NCBI RefSeq assembly: GCF_016653635.2
Contig: NZ_CP067420.1
Location: 3,932,001 to 3,996,000, forward strand
Reading direction: 5' to 3'
Source: Skermanella sp. TT6
GTDB taxonomy: Bacteria; Pseudomonadota; Alphaproteobacteria; Azospirillales; Azospirillaceae
Length of the DNA stretch: 64,000 bases
The position numbers and the translations under genes were made by a program. This document shows positions 26,849 to 35,576 of the stretch, piece after piece. The notes below the pieces were generated by a model. It did not search any database. It was not told the DNA's origin and worked only from the letters and a program-made list of their open reading frames with translations. Numbering within the stretch: the first letter of the stretch is position 1; every line of letters begins with the position of its first letter.

Positions 26849-26867
26849 GGCGCCCTCGGGAGGCGCC
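26849..26867 (-). promoter_or_regulatory. fabD 5' leader hairpin
   Basis: GGCGCC at 26849-26854 pairs with GGCGCC at 26862-26867 around a seven-base loop. With the predicted start of transcription a few bases upstream, this hairpin would form the very 5' end of the fabD mRNA and leave about 22 bases to the start codon. It could protect the transcript or attenuate it. Confidence 0.4.
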
Positions 26868-26880
26868 AAAATGGCCGATA

Positions 26881-26908
26881 GTCATACCGCCTGCCGGAAT
26901 GAAGTCAA
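26881..26908 (-). promoter_or_regulatory. Probable fabD operon promoter
   Basis: On the minus strand TTGACT (26903-26908) and TATGAC (26881-26886) are separated by 16 bases, a good sigma-70 match, 55 bases before the fabD start. Confidence 0.55.
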
Positions 26909-27033
26909 GGCCGGCCGGAACCGAGGCGCCGACGGTTTCGCCGCCGACCGTATGCTGCATTGCACTTGAATCGGCCCGGACACCACGCCCCGGAGCGAAG
27001 ATGCCGCGGCGGCCGGTTGTCAAGCTTATTCGC

Positions 27034-27061
27034 TTGCTCCGCGGGCGCGGGTGTGTATAGT
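27034..27061 (+). promoter_or_regulatory. Probable rpsF operon promoter
   Basis: TTGCTC (27034-27039) and TATAGT (27056-27061) with a 16-base spacer, in a context common for strong alphaproteobacterial promoters. About 110 bases of leader follow before rpsF. Together with the fabD promoter it accounts for much of the 353-base gap between fabD and rpsF, where I see no gene. Confidence 0.55.
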
Positions 27062-27179
27062 GCGCCGCTTCCAAAGCTCCTTGCCGGCGCACGCCAAGCG
27101 TCCGGCTAGGCCCGGGCGGCTGATTCCGGCATTTCGCCGGACCGCAGCGCCGGACCGTTAACAGCCATGGGGAGACCAA

Positions 27180-27656
27180 ATGGCGAATTACGAGTGCGTG
27201 TTCATTGCACGCCAGGACATCTCGTCCGCGCAGGTCGAGCAACTGACCGAGACCTTCTCGAACATCATCCGCGAGAACGGTGGCGAGGTGGCCAAGACCG
27301 AGCAGTGGGGTCTGAAGACCCTCACCTACAAGATCAAGAAGAACCGCAAGGGCCACTACGTCCTGTTCAATCTTGTCGCCCCCGCCCCGGCCGTCGCCGA
27401 GATGGAGCGCAACATGAGCATCAGCGAGGACGTGCTGCGCTACATGACGGTTCGCGTCGACGAGCTGGAGCCCGGCCCGTCCGCCATGATGCAGAGCCGC
27501 AACGAGCGGAGCGAGCGTGGCGACCGCGGTGATCGTGGCGACCGCGGCGGCCGCCGCTTCGACGGCGATCGTGGTGACCGCGGCGATCGTGGTGACCGCG
27601 GCGACCGCGGCCCCCGTCCTCCCCGCCGCACTGAATTCGAAGGAGAGCAGGCATGA
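27180..27656 (+). CDS. rpsF: 30S ribosomal protein S6 with Arg-Gly-Asp repeat tail
   Basis: S6 binds S18 on the platform of the 30S subunit. Residues 1-95 form the ordinary S6 fold ([35 protein letters not shown]). A tail from about 110 to 158 follows, with many RGD/GDRGDR units and a FDGD interruption, rich in charged residues and probably disordered. The DNA encoding it is a degenerate tandem repeat. C-terminal extensions of S6 are common in alphaproteobacteria. The stop overlaps rpsR by 4 bases. Confidence 0.95.
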   Translation: MANYECVFIARQDISSAQVEQLTETFSNIIRENGGEVAKTEQWGLKTLTYKIKKNRKGHYVLFNLVAPAPAVAEMERNMSISEDVLRYMTVRVDELEPGPSAMMQSRNERSERGDRGDRGDRGGRRFDGDRGDRGDRGDRGDRGPRPPRRTEFEGEQA

Positions 27657-27919
27657 GTGCCGCACCGTCCGCTGGCGGCCGCTCGGGTGGCGGTCCGCGT
27701 CGTCCGTTCTTCCGCCGCCGCAAGACCTGCCCGTTCTCGGGTCCGAACGCTCCGGCGATCGACTACAAGGACATCAAGCTGCTCTCGCGCTTTATTTCCG
27801 AGCGCGGCAAGATCGTGCCGAGCCGCATCACCGCGGTTTCCACCAAGAAGCAGCGCGAACTGGCACGGGCCATCAAGCGCGCCCGCTTCCTGGCGCTGCT
27901 GCCGTACGTGGTGAAGTAA
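27653..27919 (+). CDS. rpsR: 30S ribosomal protein S18
   Basis: S18 partner of S6, 88 residues. The N-terminal extension is Gly/Arg-rich; the conserved part [49 protein letters not shown] is complete in sequence order, of which I quote landmarks only: [21 protein letters not shown]. It overlaps rpsF by 4 bases and precedes the DUF2232 gene by 45 bases. Confidence 0.96.
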   Translation: MSAAPSAGGRSGGGPRRPFFRRRKTCPFSGPNAPAIDYKDIKLLSRFISERGKIVPSRITAVSTKKQRELARAIKRARFLALLPYVVK

Positions 27920-27964
27920 GCACCCGGGGAACCGGGCCGGCTTGAGGGGGAGTGGAGCGGCGCC

Positions 27965-28912
27965 ATGCATAATGCCCTGCTGATGGCGATCGGCGGTGGC
28001 GTGCTCAGCGCGCTGCTTTACCTTTCGGTGATGGCCGGCGGACTCGGCACGGTGATCCTGGCCTACCTGGGGCCTCTGCCGCTGCTGATGGTGGGGCTGG
28101 GGCTGGGACTGCGGTCGTTCCTGATCGCCGGCACCGTCGCCGTCCTGGCGGTCGCCGTCGTCGGCGGTCCGCTCTTCGGCCTGTCCTACGGACTGGCGAA
28201 CGCGGTCGTGGTGGCGGTGATCGTCCGGCAGTCGCTGCTGGCCAGGACCGCTCCCGACGGCACGCTGGAATGGTATCCGCCGGGGCTGCTGCTGGTGGTC
28301 CTGACCGGGCTGGGACTGGTGGGATTGCTTCTGGCGGCGCTTCTGACGCTCGGGGATCCGGGCGGTCTGGAAGGGTCGGTCCGGCAGTTCCTGAGCATCG
28401 CGTTCGGCGACGCCGCGGCCGGCACCGCCGGCGCGGAGGAACCGCTGAGCGAGCTTATCGATGGGTTCGCCCAGGTGTTCCCCGGCATGGTGGTGGTCTC
28501 GTGGCTCACGATGGCGATCATCAACGCGGCGCTGGCGCAAGGCGTCCTGATGCGGTTCGGCCGCAACCTCCGTCCCGCGATGCGGGTCGCGGAGGTCGAG
28601 CTGCCGAACTGGACCCCGATGCTTCTGGCGGCCGCCGGCGTCCTGGCCCTGCTGGGCGGCGAAGGGCAGCTGGGATACCTGGCGCTGAACGCGGCGATCG
28701 TGCTGCTGGTACCGTTCTTCTTCGCCGGACTGGCCGTGGTTCACGCCTTTGCCGGCGGGCGGCAGGCCCGGACCCTGCTGCTGATGGTGTTTTACTTCTT
28801 TTTGCTGGTGTCCGGCTGGCCGATCGCCATGGTCGTCGGCCTTGGTGTCATTGAGCAATGGGCCGGGCTGCGCCGGCGGTTCTCCCGGACCGGCCCGGAT
28901 CAGGAGAGTTAG
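27965..28912 (+). CDS. DUF2232 membrane protein
   Basis: A 315-residue polytopic membrane protein, about eight hydrophobic segments, first one [20 protein letters not shown]. Proteins with DUF2232 are found between rpsR and rplI in many Rhodospirillales and Rhizobiales; function is unknown. The stop is two bases before the rplI start, so it is part of the ribosomal operon. Confidence 0.85.
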   Translation: MHNALLMAIGGGVLSALLYLSVMAGGLGTVILAYLGPLPLLMVGLGLGLRSFLIAGTVAVLAVAVVGGPLFGLSYGLANAVVVAVIVRQSLLARTAPDGTLEWYPPGLLLVVLTGLGLVGLLLAALLTLGDPGGLEGSVRQFLSIAFGDAAAGTAGAEEPLSELIDGFAQVFPGMVVVSWLTMAIINAALAQGVLMRFGRNLRPAMRVAEVELPNWTPMLLAAAGVLALLGGEGQLGYLALNAAIVLLVPFFFAGLAVVHAFAGGRQARTLLLMVFYFFLLVSGWPIAMVVGLGVIEQWAGLRRRFSRTGPDQES

Positions 28913-28914
28913 TC

Positions 28915-29487
28915 ATGGATATCATTCTGTTGGAGCGGGTCGAGAAGCTCGGCCAGATGGGTCAGGTCGTCAAGGTTCGGCCCGGCTATGCGCGCAACTT
29001 CCTGCTGCCGCAGAAGAAGGCCCTGCGCGCGACGAAGGCGAACCTTGCCTTCTTCGAGACGCAGAAGGCCCAGCTCGAGGCGCAGAACCTGGAGCGCCGC
29101 AAGGATGCCGAGGAAGTGGCCGGCAAGATGAAGGGCTTGGCCGTCGTCATCACCCGACAGGCTGCCGAATCGGGCATGCTGTACGGTTCGGTCAACGGCC
29201 GGGACATCGCCGAGGCGGTGACCGCCAACGGCTTCACCGTCGAGCGTAATCAGGTCGCCATCAGCGACCCGATCAAGAGCCTGGGCCTGTTCGACGTCCG
29301 CGTCATCCTCCACCCGGAGGTGAGCGTAAACGTCAAGGTGAACGTCGCCCGTTCGCTGGAAGAGGCCGAAATGCAGGCCCAGCGCGGCGGCATGATCACC
29401 GCGGCCGATCTGCTGGCCGACGAGGAAGAGGCCGAGGCGGCCGCAGCCGCCGCGGCCGGCGAGGAAGAGGACACCGACAACGCCTGA
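28915..29487 (+). CDS. rplI: 50S ribosomal protein L9
   Basis: L9 of the large subunit, 190 residues from ATG 28915. The N-terminal domain [16 protein letters not shown] and [16 protein letters not shown] is typical, then the long connecting helix and the C-terminal domain. An acidic/Ala-rich tail ([21 protein letters not shown]) extends past the usual end. A strong hairpin with a T-run follows. Confidence 0.96.
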   Translation: MDIILLERVEKLGQMGQVVKVRPGYARNFLLPQKKALRATKANLAFFETQKAQLEAQNLERRKDAEEVAGKMKGLAVVITRQAAESGMLYGSVNGRDIAEAVTANGFTVERNQVAISDPIKSLGLFDVRVILHPEVSVNVKVNVARSLEEAEMQAQRGGMITAADLLADEEEAEAAAAAAAGEEEDTDNA

Positions 29488-29521
29488 TCGGCGTCGTCGG
29501 AGAATCCGTCGCTCCCACGCG

Positions 29522-29555
29522 AAAGCGCGCCGGCTGTGGCAGCCGGCGCGCTTTT
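29522..29555 (+). terminator. Intrinsic terminator of the rpsF-rplI operon
   Basis: A 14-bp stem (29522-29535 with 29541-29554) around a five-base loop, ending in TTTT. It lies 35 bases after the rplI stop. Confidence 0.85.
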
Positions 29556-29586
29556 GGTGTTTCGGGGAACTTCTCGAGGGGCGCGG

Positions 29587-29772
29587 TCAGCCGTGCGTAA
29601 GCGTCTTCATCTCGCGCGTGAACGCGGAGTTCGAACCGGCTTCGCCGGAGATCTCGGAACCGGTGAAGTTCAGCATGACCGAGCCCAGCACGATGCCGAT
29701 GATCAGGCCTGCCGCCGCCCCGATATGGCCGGCGGTGTCGTTTCCGTCCTCATTCTGCTCACGATACTGCAT
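29587..29772 (-). CDS. Small single-pass membrane protein, unknown
   Basis: A 61-residue protein with one membrane helix (IGAAAGLIIGIVLGSVMLNF) after a polar N-terminus and a Ser/Gly-rich, probably extracytoplasmic tail. AGAGGA lies five bases before the ATG, which supports it as a real gene. I do not recognise a family. It is convergent with rplI and alone on its strand; an inverted repeat lies just upstream. Confidence 0.6.
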   Translation of the reverse strand: MQYREQNEDGNDTAGHIGAAAGLIIGIVLGSVMLNFTGSEISGEAGSNSAFTREMKTLTHG

Positions 29773-29782
29773 CGGATCCTCT

Positions 29783-29823
29783 CAACAACTGCCCCGTCCA
29801 ACAGGCTATCCGGACAGTTGTTG
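29783..29823. repeat. 9-bp inverted repeat upstream of the small membrane gene
   Basis: CAACAACTG (29783-29791) and CAGTTGTTG (29815-29823) are perfect inverted arms 23 bases apart, directly upstream of the Shine-Dalgarno of the gene starting at 29772. It may be an operator or an mRNA hairpin. Confidence 0.5.
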
Positions 29824-29916
29824 CGGCAAGCCTAACGCTTGGCCGACCTCGTGCAGCGGCGGGTAAGCGGAATGCACACCCCGGGCGGCGGAACGCCGCC
29901 CTTCCAGGCAATACCC

Positions 29917-30321
29917 TCAGTAATATCCGTAGGAACGCGCCTCGACGTCGCGTTCCATGTCGCGCCAGGCGGCATCCTCCGGATCGGTCTCGAAATCCTC
30001 AACCACCTCCTCCATGTCGTAGTCCGACCACCGCAGCACGGAGATCATGAACTCGACCTGGTCGGGCCGAAGCCCCACCTTGCGCGCCATTTCCGGGGTG
30101 TCGCGCCCTTCCCGGACATACTGGACGAGATTGCGGACCCGACGAAAGACATCCTCCTCCGCCTCGGGGTCGTAGGCGAAGACGTCCAGGAACTTGCGGG
30201 TCCAGATCCCGTCGCTCTCGAACCCGGTCGGAAGCCGCACCTCGTGCCGGTCGGCCACCAGCCGGGCCAACTCCACCTGAGCCGCCGTCGGGCGGCTATC
30301 GCCGTCGGATTTCCGGGCCAC
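29917..30321 (-). CDS. Conserved-looking hypothetical protein
   Basis: A 134-residue soluble, acidic protein. It starts at GTG 30321, preceded by AAGGA. Features are an N-terminal polar segment, the helix VELARLVADRHEVRLPTGF, a central EEDVFRRVRNLVQYVREG, and an Asp/Glu-rich C-terminus ending VEARSYGYY. The REGRDTPEMARKVGLRPDQ stretch looks like a small helical bundle. I do not recognise a family. It is divergent from dnaB. Confidence 0.65.
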   Translation of the reverse strand: MARKSDGDSRPTAAQVELARLVADRHEVRLPTGFESDGIWTRKFLDVFAYDPEAEEDVFRRVRNLVQYVREGRDTPEMARKVGLRPDQVEFMISVLRWSDYDMEEVVEDFETDPEDAAWRDMERDVEARSYGYY

Positions 30322-30350
30322 TCAACCAATCCTTCCTTAACGCGGGCGAT

Positions 30351-30373
30351 GGCATGGTTAATACACCCATGCC
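30351..30373. promoter_or_regulatory. Operator-like dyad
   Basis: GGCATGG (30351-30357) and CCATGCC (30367-30373) form a perfect 7-bp dyad with a nine-base spacer, 30 to 52 bases upstream of the gene starting at 30321. It may be a regulator-binding site; no regulator can be named. Confidence 0.35.
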
Positions 30374-30436
30374 TCAAGGCATAATCGCATCCGGAAATCC
30401 TCATGGCGAGAGCTAATTTCCGCCATCTTCACAGCC

Positions 30437-30477
30437 TGTGGATAACTTCCCTCGCCGGGTTCCACAAGCTATCCACA
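30437..30477. promoter_or_regulatory. Two inverted DnaA boxes upstream of dnaB
   Basis: TGTGGATAA at 30437-30445 is a perfect DnaA box on the minus strand. CTATCCACA at 30469-30477 matches the plus-strand consensus TTATCCACA with one mismatch. They face each other 23 bases apart and end about 48 bases before the dnaB ATG. Confidence 0.6.
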
Positions 30478-30524
30478 GCCGCGGCGTCTATCTCGGCCGG
30501 GCGTGCTCTGCTAGTCTCCCCGAC

Positions 30525-32045
30525 ATGGAAACGATGACCACAGATCCTCGCGCCGCCCGCCCCGCGGATGCTGCCGGACGACGCCCCAGCTACCGAATCA
30601 CCCCGCACAACGCCGAGGCTGAACAGAGCCTGCTGGGCGCCATCCTGACCAACAACAAGGCCTACGAGAAGGTCGGCGAGTTCCTGAAGCCGGAGCATTT
30701 CTACGATCCGGTCCACAGCCGAATCTTCGAGACGATCCATACCCTGGTCCAGCGCGGCGAGGTCGCCGACCCGATCACGCTGAAGCGCTATTTCGAAGGC
30801 GATCCGGCGCTCGAGAGCGTCGGCGGCGTCGGCTACCTGGCCGAGCTGGCCGGCAGCGTGGTCTCGGTGGTCAATTCCGAGCATTACGGCCGAATCATCC
30901 ACGACATGTACCTCCGCCGCCAGCTCATCGACATGGGCGAGGACATGGTCAACGAGGCCTACAGCCATAACCTCGAAGGGGCGGCGCTCGAGCAGATCGA
31001 GGGGGCGGAGAAGAAGCTCTTCGACCTGGCGACCACCGGCGACATCCAGGGGGGCTTCCAGCCGTTCAGCCAGTCCCTCCGAGTCGCCATCGAGATGGCG
31101 GAGGAGGCGTTCAAGCGGGACAGCCAGGTCACCGGCGTCACCACCGGCCTGATCGACCTGGACCGCAAACTGGGCGGCCTCCATCCCAGCGACCTGCTGA
31201 TCCTCGCCGGACGTCCGTCCATGGGCAAGACCGCGCTCGCCACCAACATCGCCTTCGCCGCGGCGAAGGCCCACCTGCGCACCGACGGCAAGGAGGGCGC
31301 CGGAGTCGCCTTCTTCTCGCTGGAAATGTCGGCCGAGCAGCTGGCCACCCGTATCCTGGCGGACGAGGCGCAGGTCGCCTCGGAGAAGATCCGGCGCGGC
31401 GACCTGAAGCCGGAGGATTTCCAGCGCTTCTCCGAAGCCAGCAGCATCCTGTCGCGCGTTCCCTTCTATGTGGACGACACGCCGGCGCTGAGCATCGCGG
31501 CGGTCCGTACCCGGTCGCGCCGGCTGGCGCGCACGTCGGGAGGCCTCGGGCTGATCGTGGTCGACTACCTTCAGCTGCTGCGCGGTTCCGGAGGCAAGGG
31601 CAACGAGAACCGGGTTCAGGAAATCTCCGAAATCACCCGCGGCCTGAAGGCCATCGCCAAGGAGCTGGACGTCCCGGTGATGGCCCTGTCCCAGCTGTCC
31701 CGCGCCGTCGAGCAGCGCGAGGATAAGCGGCCCCAGCTGTCCGACCTGCGTGAATCCGGCTCGATCGAGCAGGACGCCGACGTGGTCATGTTCGTCTTCC
31801 GCGAGCAGTACTACCTGGAACGCGCCGAGCCGAGCCGGCGGCCCGACGAGGCCGACGACAAGTTCAACGACCGCTATCAACGCTGGCAGCAGCGGCTGGG
31901 CGAGGTCCACAACACCGGCGAAGTCATCATCGCCAAGCAGCGCCACGGGCCCATCGGCACGGTCCGCCTGTTCTTCGACGGCCAGTACACCAAGTTCGGC
32001 GACCTGGACCAGAGCCACCCGGGCGGCGGCGGCGACTACGAGTGA
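30525..32045 (+). CDS. dnaB: Replicative DNA helicase DnaB
   Basis: Hexameric 5'-3' helicase of the replication fork. ATG 30525 gives 506 residues; ATG 30534 is also possible. The N-terminal domain begins with PHNAEAEQSLLGAIL. The RecA-like domain has Walker A GRPSMGKTALA, Walker B LGLIVVDYLQLL, and the terminal block LSQLSRAVEQREDKRPQLSDLRESGSIEQDADVVMF, of which only these landmarks are needed. It follows the ribosomal gene group, as in many bacteria. Confidence 0.97.
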   Translation: METMTTDPRAARPADAAGRRPSYRITPHNAEAEQSLLGAILTNNKAYEKVGEFLKPEHFYDPVHSRIFETIHTLVQRGEVADPITLKRYFEGDPALESVGGVGYLAELAGSVVSVVNSEHYGRIIHDMYLRRQLIDMGEDMVNEAYSHNLEGAALEQIEGAEKKLFDLATTGDIQGGFQPFSQSLRVAIEMAEEAFKRDSQVTGVTTGLIDLDRKLGGLHPSDLLILAGRPSMGKTALATNIAFAAAKAHLRTDGKEGAGVAFFSLEMSAEQLATRILADEAQVASEKIRRGDLKPEDFQRFSEASSILSRVPFYVDDTPALSIAAVRTRSRRLARTSGGLGLIVVDYLQLLRGSGGKGNENRVQEISEITRGLKAIAKELDVPVMALSQLSRAVEQREDKRPQLSDLRESGSIEQDADVVMFVFREQYYLERAEPSRRPDEADDKFNDRYQRWQQRLGEVHNTGEVIIAKQRHGPIGTVRLFFDGQYTKFGDLDQSHPGGGGDYE

Positions 32046-32114
32046 GGGAAATCGGGGGCGCGGCCGGACGGTCCGCCCCCATCCCCCTATGGGCACCTGC
32101 GGGCGCCCCTGCCG

Positions 32115-32143
32115 TTGACAGTGTTATGACGGTTGGCTAGGGT
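32115..32143 (+). promoter_or_regulatory. Probable mlaEF promoter
   Basis: A perfect -35 TTGACA (32115-32120), 17-base spacer and TAGGGT (32138-32143). It lies about 160 bases before the permease start in the 258-base gap after dnaB. Confidence 0.5.
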
Positions 32144-32303
32144 GCGCCGCACAAGGTTGCGCGCTGAGGTGAAGTTGCAACGGCACCAGCGGTTTAGGTG
32201 TGTGGTTTCAGCCGTTCCCTCAACGCGTCCGGCCCGAGTGTCATGCCCGGCACGGGGCACGGGTGAGCGGGAGCGCCGCCCGCTAGGTTGCCACGGGGGA
32301 TAA

Positions 32304-33077
32304 ATGGGCTTCCTGACCACGACCGGCCGCGCCTTCCTGGTTTTTCTGGAGGCGACCGGCCGGCTGATGCTGTTTACCGGCGTCGCCGTCTCGCACTGCT
32401 TCCGGCCGCCGTTCTATCTGCGCCTGATCGGGCGGCAGATGATCGACATCGGCTATTATTCGCTGCCGGTCGTCGGGCTGACCGCCCTGTTCACCGGCAT
32501 GGTCCTGGCCTTGCAGAGCTATACAGGCTTCGCCCGCTTCCAGGCGGAAGGCGCCGTGGCGACCGTGGTCGTACTCTCCGTCACGCGCGAGCTGGGGCCG
32601 GTGCTCGCCGGCCTCATGGTAGCCGGCCGCATCGGCGCCTCGATGGCTGCCGAGATCGGGACGATGCGGGTGACCGAGCAGGTCGACGCGCTGTCCACGC
32701 TGGCGACCAACCCCTTCAAGTACCTGGTGGTGCCCCGCCTCGTCGCGGGACTCACGATGCTGCCCCTGCTGGTCGTCGTCGCCGACATCATCGGCGTCTT
32801 CGGCGGGTTTCTGATCGGCGTCTACCGGCTCGACTTCAACCCGGCCGCCTATATCGGCCGCACCTGGGAATACCTGGTGCCGATGGACGTCATCTCCGGT
32901 TTGGTCAAGGCGGCGGTCTTCGGATTCGTGATCGCGCTGATGGGCTGCTACCATGGCTATCAGTCGCGCGGCGGTGCCCAGGGCGTGGGCGCCGCGACGA
33001 CCAACGCGGTCGTGTCTTCCTCCATCCTGATCCTGGTGTTCAATTACCTGATCACCGGCCTGTTCTTTTCGCGATGA
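32304..33077 (+). CDS. MlaE-family ABC transporter permease
   Basis: Inner-membrane permease of the MlaE/YrbE type, 257 residues, used in phospholipid or lipid movement between membranes. The family signature is clear: GLTALFTGMVLALQSY, VTRELGPVLAGLMVAGRIGASMAAEIG, and EQVDALSTLATNPFKYLVVPR. Five to six hydrophobic segments. The stop overlaps the ATPase gene (ATGA). An MlaD-like substrate-binding partner is not next to it. Confidence 0.92.
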   Translation: MGFLTTTGRAFLVFLEATGRLMLFTGVAVSHCFRPPFYLRLIGRQMIDIGYYSLPVVGLTALFTGMVLALQSYTGFARFQAEGAVATVVVLSVTRELGPVLAGLMVAGRIGASMAAEIGTMRVTEQVDALSTLATNPFKYLVVPRLVAGLTMLPLLVVVADIIGVFGGFLIGVYRLDFNPAAYIGRTWEYLVPMDVISGLVKAAVFGFVIALMGCYHGYQSRGGAQGVGAATTNAVVSSSILILVFNYLITGLFFSR

Positions 33078-33913
33078 GCGCCATGACACATACCGCAGTG
33101 GGGAAGCCGGCCGACGCGGCGCCCGGGGCCCGGGCCGAGGCCGGGACGCCGAAGCTGAAGCTGTCCGGCCTCCACAAGTCCTTCGGCAGCAAGCATGTGC
33201 TGAACGGCCTCGACCTGGAAGTCGGACGCGCGGAATCGCTGGTGGTGATCGGCGGGTCGGGCACCGGCAAATCGGTGATGCTGAAATGCGCGCTGGGCCT
33301 GATGCATCCCGACAGCGGCTCGATCAAGATCGACGGCGAGGAGACCGCCAACCTGCGCCCGCGCGACCGCGAGCGGGTGATGCGCAAGTTCGGCATGCTG
33401 TTCCAGGGCGCCGCCCTGTTCGACAGCCTGCCCGTGTGGGAGAACGTCGCCTTCGGGCTGATCCAGGGCGAGAAGATGTCCCGGGGCAAGGCGCGGGAGA
33501 TCGCGGTCGAGAAGCTGTCCGCGGTCGGTCTCGCCCGGGAAGTAGCCGACCTGTTCCCCGCCGAACTGTCCGGCGGCATGCAGAAGCGCGTCGGCCTGGC
33601 CCGCGCGATCGCCACCCAGCCGGAAATCATCTTCTTCGACGAGCCGACCACCGGCCTCGACCCCATCATGGCCGACGTGATCAACGACCTGATCATCAAA
33701 TGCGTCAAGGACCTGGGCGCCACCGCCCTGTCGATCACCCACGACATGGCGAGTGCGCGCAAGATCGCCGACCGGATCGCGATGATCTACAAGGGCAAGA
33801 TCATCTGGAGCGGCCCGGTGTCGGAGATCGACAATTCGGGCAATCCCTATGTCGACCAGTTCATCCACGGACGTGCCGACGGGCCGATCCAGATGGAGGT
33901 CATGCAACCCTGA
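33074..33913 (+). CDS. MlaF-like ABC transporter ATP-binding protein
   Basis: ATPase partner of the preceding permease, 279 residues from ATG 33074 (ATG 33083 is possible). Walker A GGSGTGKSV, the Q-loop region MLFQGAALFDSL typical of MlaF, signature LSGGMQKRVGLARAIA, and Walker B IIFFDEPTTGLDP are all present. The first ~30 residues are a variable Ala/Gly-rich extension. No mlaD/mlaC follows, so the other parts must be elsewhere. Confidence 0.92.
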   Translation: MSAMTHTAVGKPADAAPGARAEAGTPKLKLSGLHKSFGSKHVLNGLDLEVGRAESLVVIGGSGTGKSVMLKCALGLMHPDSGSIKIDGEETANLRPRDRERVMRKFGMLFQGAALFDSLPVWENVAFGLIQGEKMSRGKAREIAVEKLSAVGLAREVADLFPAELSGGMQKRVGLARAIATQPEIIFFDEPTTGLDPIMADVINDLIIKCVKDLGATALSITHDMASARKIADRIAMIYKGKIIWSGPVSEIDNSGNPYVDQFIHGRADGPIQMEVMQP

Positions 33914-34125
33914 CCCGCGATCCCGATCCTGGATCGGGCTCTGGTATTCCTGTTCTGTTCATCTTAAATAAACCCTGTTTCGATAAGCATCGAGCAATTT
34001 GAGGATTGTTCCCGGTCTGGGCACAGCCCGGGGGCAATGGCTCGCGCCGAATGTTTCCCATAGGTCGGAAAGTTCGCGCGTGCTATCCGTTGCCGCACCG
34101 CAAACACGTCGAGAACCCGGTTACA

Positions 34126-35535
34126 TTGGCCCGTTCCAACACACGTTATGTCTGCCAGTCCTGCGGCGCCAGCTCTCCCAAGTGGAGCGGCAAGTGCGAC
34201 GCATGCGGCGAGTGGAACACCCTGGTGGAGGAGGCGGTCCCGGAAAGCGCTCCCAAAGGCTTGGGCCGCACCGCCGGCACCGGCCGCCGGATCGACTTCG
34301 TCGACCTGAAGGGCGTTTCCGAAAAGGCCCCCAGGCGGATCACCGGCATCGCGGAATACGACCGCGTCTGCGGCGGCGGCATGGTTCCGGGTTCCGCGCT
34401 GCTGGTCGGCGGCGATCCCGGGATCGGCAAGTCCACCCTTCTGCTCCAAGTCGTGTGCAGCCTCGCCCGGAACCTCCGCTGCGCCTATATCTCCGGCGAG
34501 GAGGCGGTCGATCAAGTCAGGATGCGCGCCTCCCGGCTCGGCACCAGCGAGTCCGCGGTCGAACTGGCCGCCGCGACCAATGTGCGCGACATCGTCGCCT
34601 CGCTTGATGCCGCCGACGCCCCGGGCCTGTGCATCATCGACTCGATCCAGACCATGTATGTGGACACGCTGGACAGCGCGCCCGGCACCGTCGCCCAGGT
34701 CCGCGCCTCGGCCCAGGAGCTGATCCGCGTCGCCAAGCGGCGCGGCATCATCCTGGTGCTGGTCGGGCATGTCACCAAGGAAGGCACGATCGCGGGCCCG
34801 CGGGTGCTGGAGCATATGGTCGACACCGTGCTCTATTTCGAAGGAGAGCGCGGCCACCAGTTCCGAATCCTGCGCGCCGTCAAGAATCGCTTCGGCCCGA
34901 CCGACGAGATCGGCGTGTTCGAGATGACGGACTCCGGCCTCACCGAAGTGTCGAACCCGTCCGAACTGTTCCTGGCCGAACGGCGGGGCGACGTGTCCGG
35001 CGCCTGCGTCTTCGCCGGGCTGGAGGGAACCCGTCCGGTGCTGGTCGAGATCCAGGCCCTGGTCGCCCCTTCCCCGCTCGGCACGCCGCGCCGCGCGGTG
35101 GTCGGCTGGGACAGCGGCAGGCTCGCCATGGTGCTCGCCGTGCTGGAGGCCCGCTGCGGCGTCGCGATCGGTGCCAACGACGTCTACCTGAACGTGGCCG
35201 GCGGCCTGCGGATCGGCGAGCCCGCCGCCGACCTGGCGGTCGCCGCGGCGCTGGTGTCGTCGCTGACCGGGGAGCCGGTGCCGGCCGACACGGTGGTGTT
35301 CGGCGAGATCGGGCTATCGGGCGAGATCCGGGCGGTCAGCCAGACCGACGTGCGCCTGAAGGAGGCCGCGAAGCTCGGCTTCGAGAAGTCCCTGATGCCG
35401 ACCCAGCGCAGCCGGAAATCGGGCGGCCGGGGCGATGCCGGCATCCGCCGGATCGAACTGGCGCACCTGGAGGACCTGATCCCGATGTTCCAGGAACCCC
35501 GCGCCGCGGCGTCCGCCGGGCGGGGGCGCACCTGA
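34126..35535 (+). CDS. radA: DNA repair protein RadA
   Basis: RecA-like branch-migration ATPase (Sms) in recombinational repair. The zinc motif CQSCGASSPKWSGKCDACG is at the N-terminus, Walker A GGDPGIGKSTLLL follows, then the RadA-specific KNRFG in KNRFGPTDEIG, and a C-terminal Lon-protease-like domain (YLNVAGGLRIGEPAADLAVA). Family members begin just before RYVCQSCG, so TTG 34126 is the best start (469 residues); ATG 34051 gives an atypical extension. The rare start is an inference. Confidence 0.93.
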   Translation: MARSNTRYVCQSCGASSPKWSGKCDACGEWNTLVEEAVPESAPKGLGRTAGTGRRIDFVDLKGVSEKAPRRITGIAEYDRVCGGGMVPGSALLVGGDPGIGKSTLLLQVVCSLARNLRCAYISGEEAVDQVRMRASRLGTSESAVELAAATNVRDIVASLDAADAPGLCIIDSIQTMYVDTLDSAPGTVAQVRASAQELIRVAKRRGIILVLVGHVTKEGTIAGPRVLEHMVDTVLYFEGERGHQFRILRAVKNRFGPTDEIGVFEMTDSGLTEVSNPSELFLAERRGDVSGACVFAGLEGTRPVLVEIQALVAPSPLGTPRRAVVGWDSGRLAMVLAVLEARCGVAIGANDVYLNVAGGLRIGEPAADLAVAAALVSSLTGEPVPADTVVFGEIGLSGEIRAVSQTDVRLKEAAKLGFEKSLMPTQRSRKSGGRGDAGIRRIELAHLEDLIPMFQEPRAAASAGRGRT

Positions 35536-35576
35536 TGCCTCCCCTGACCCACCAGATGACGTGACGGATCCCCGAC

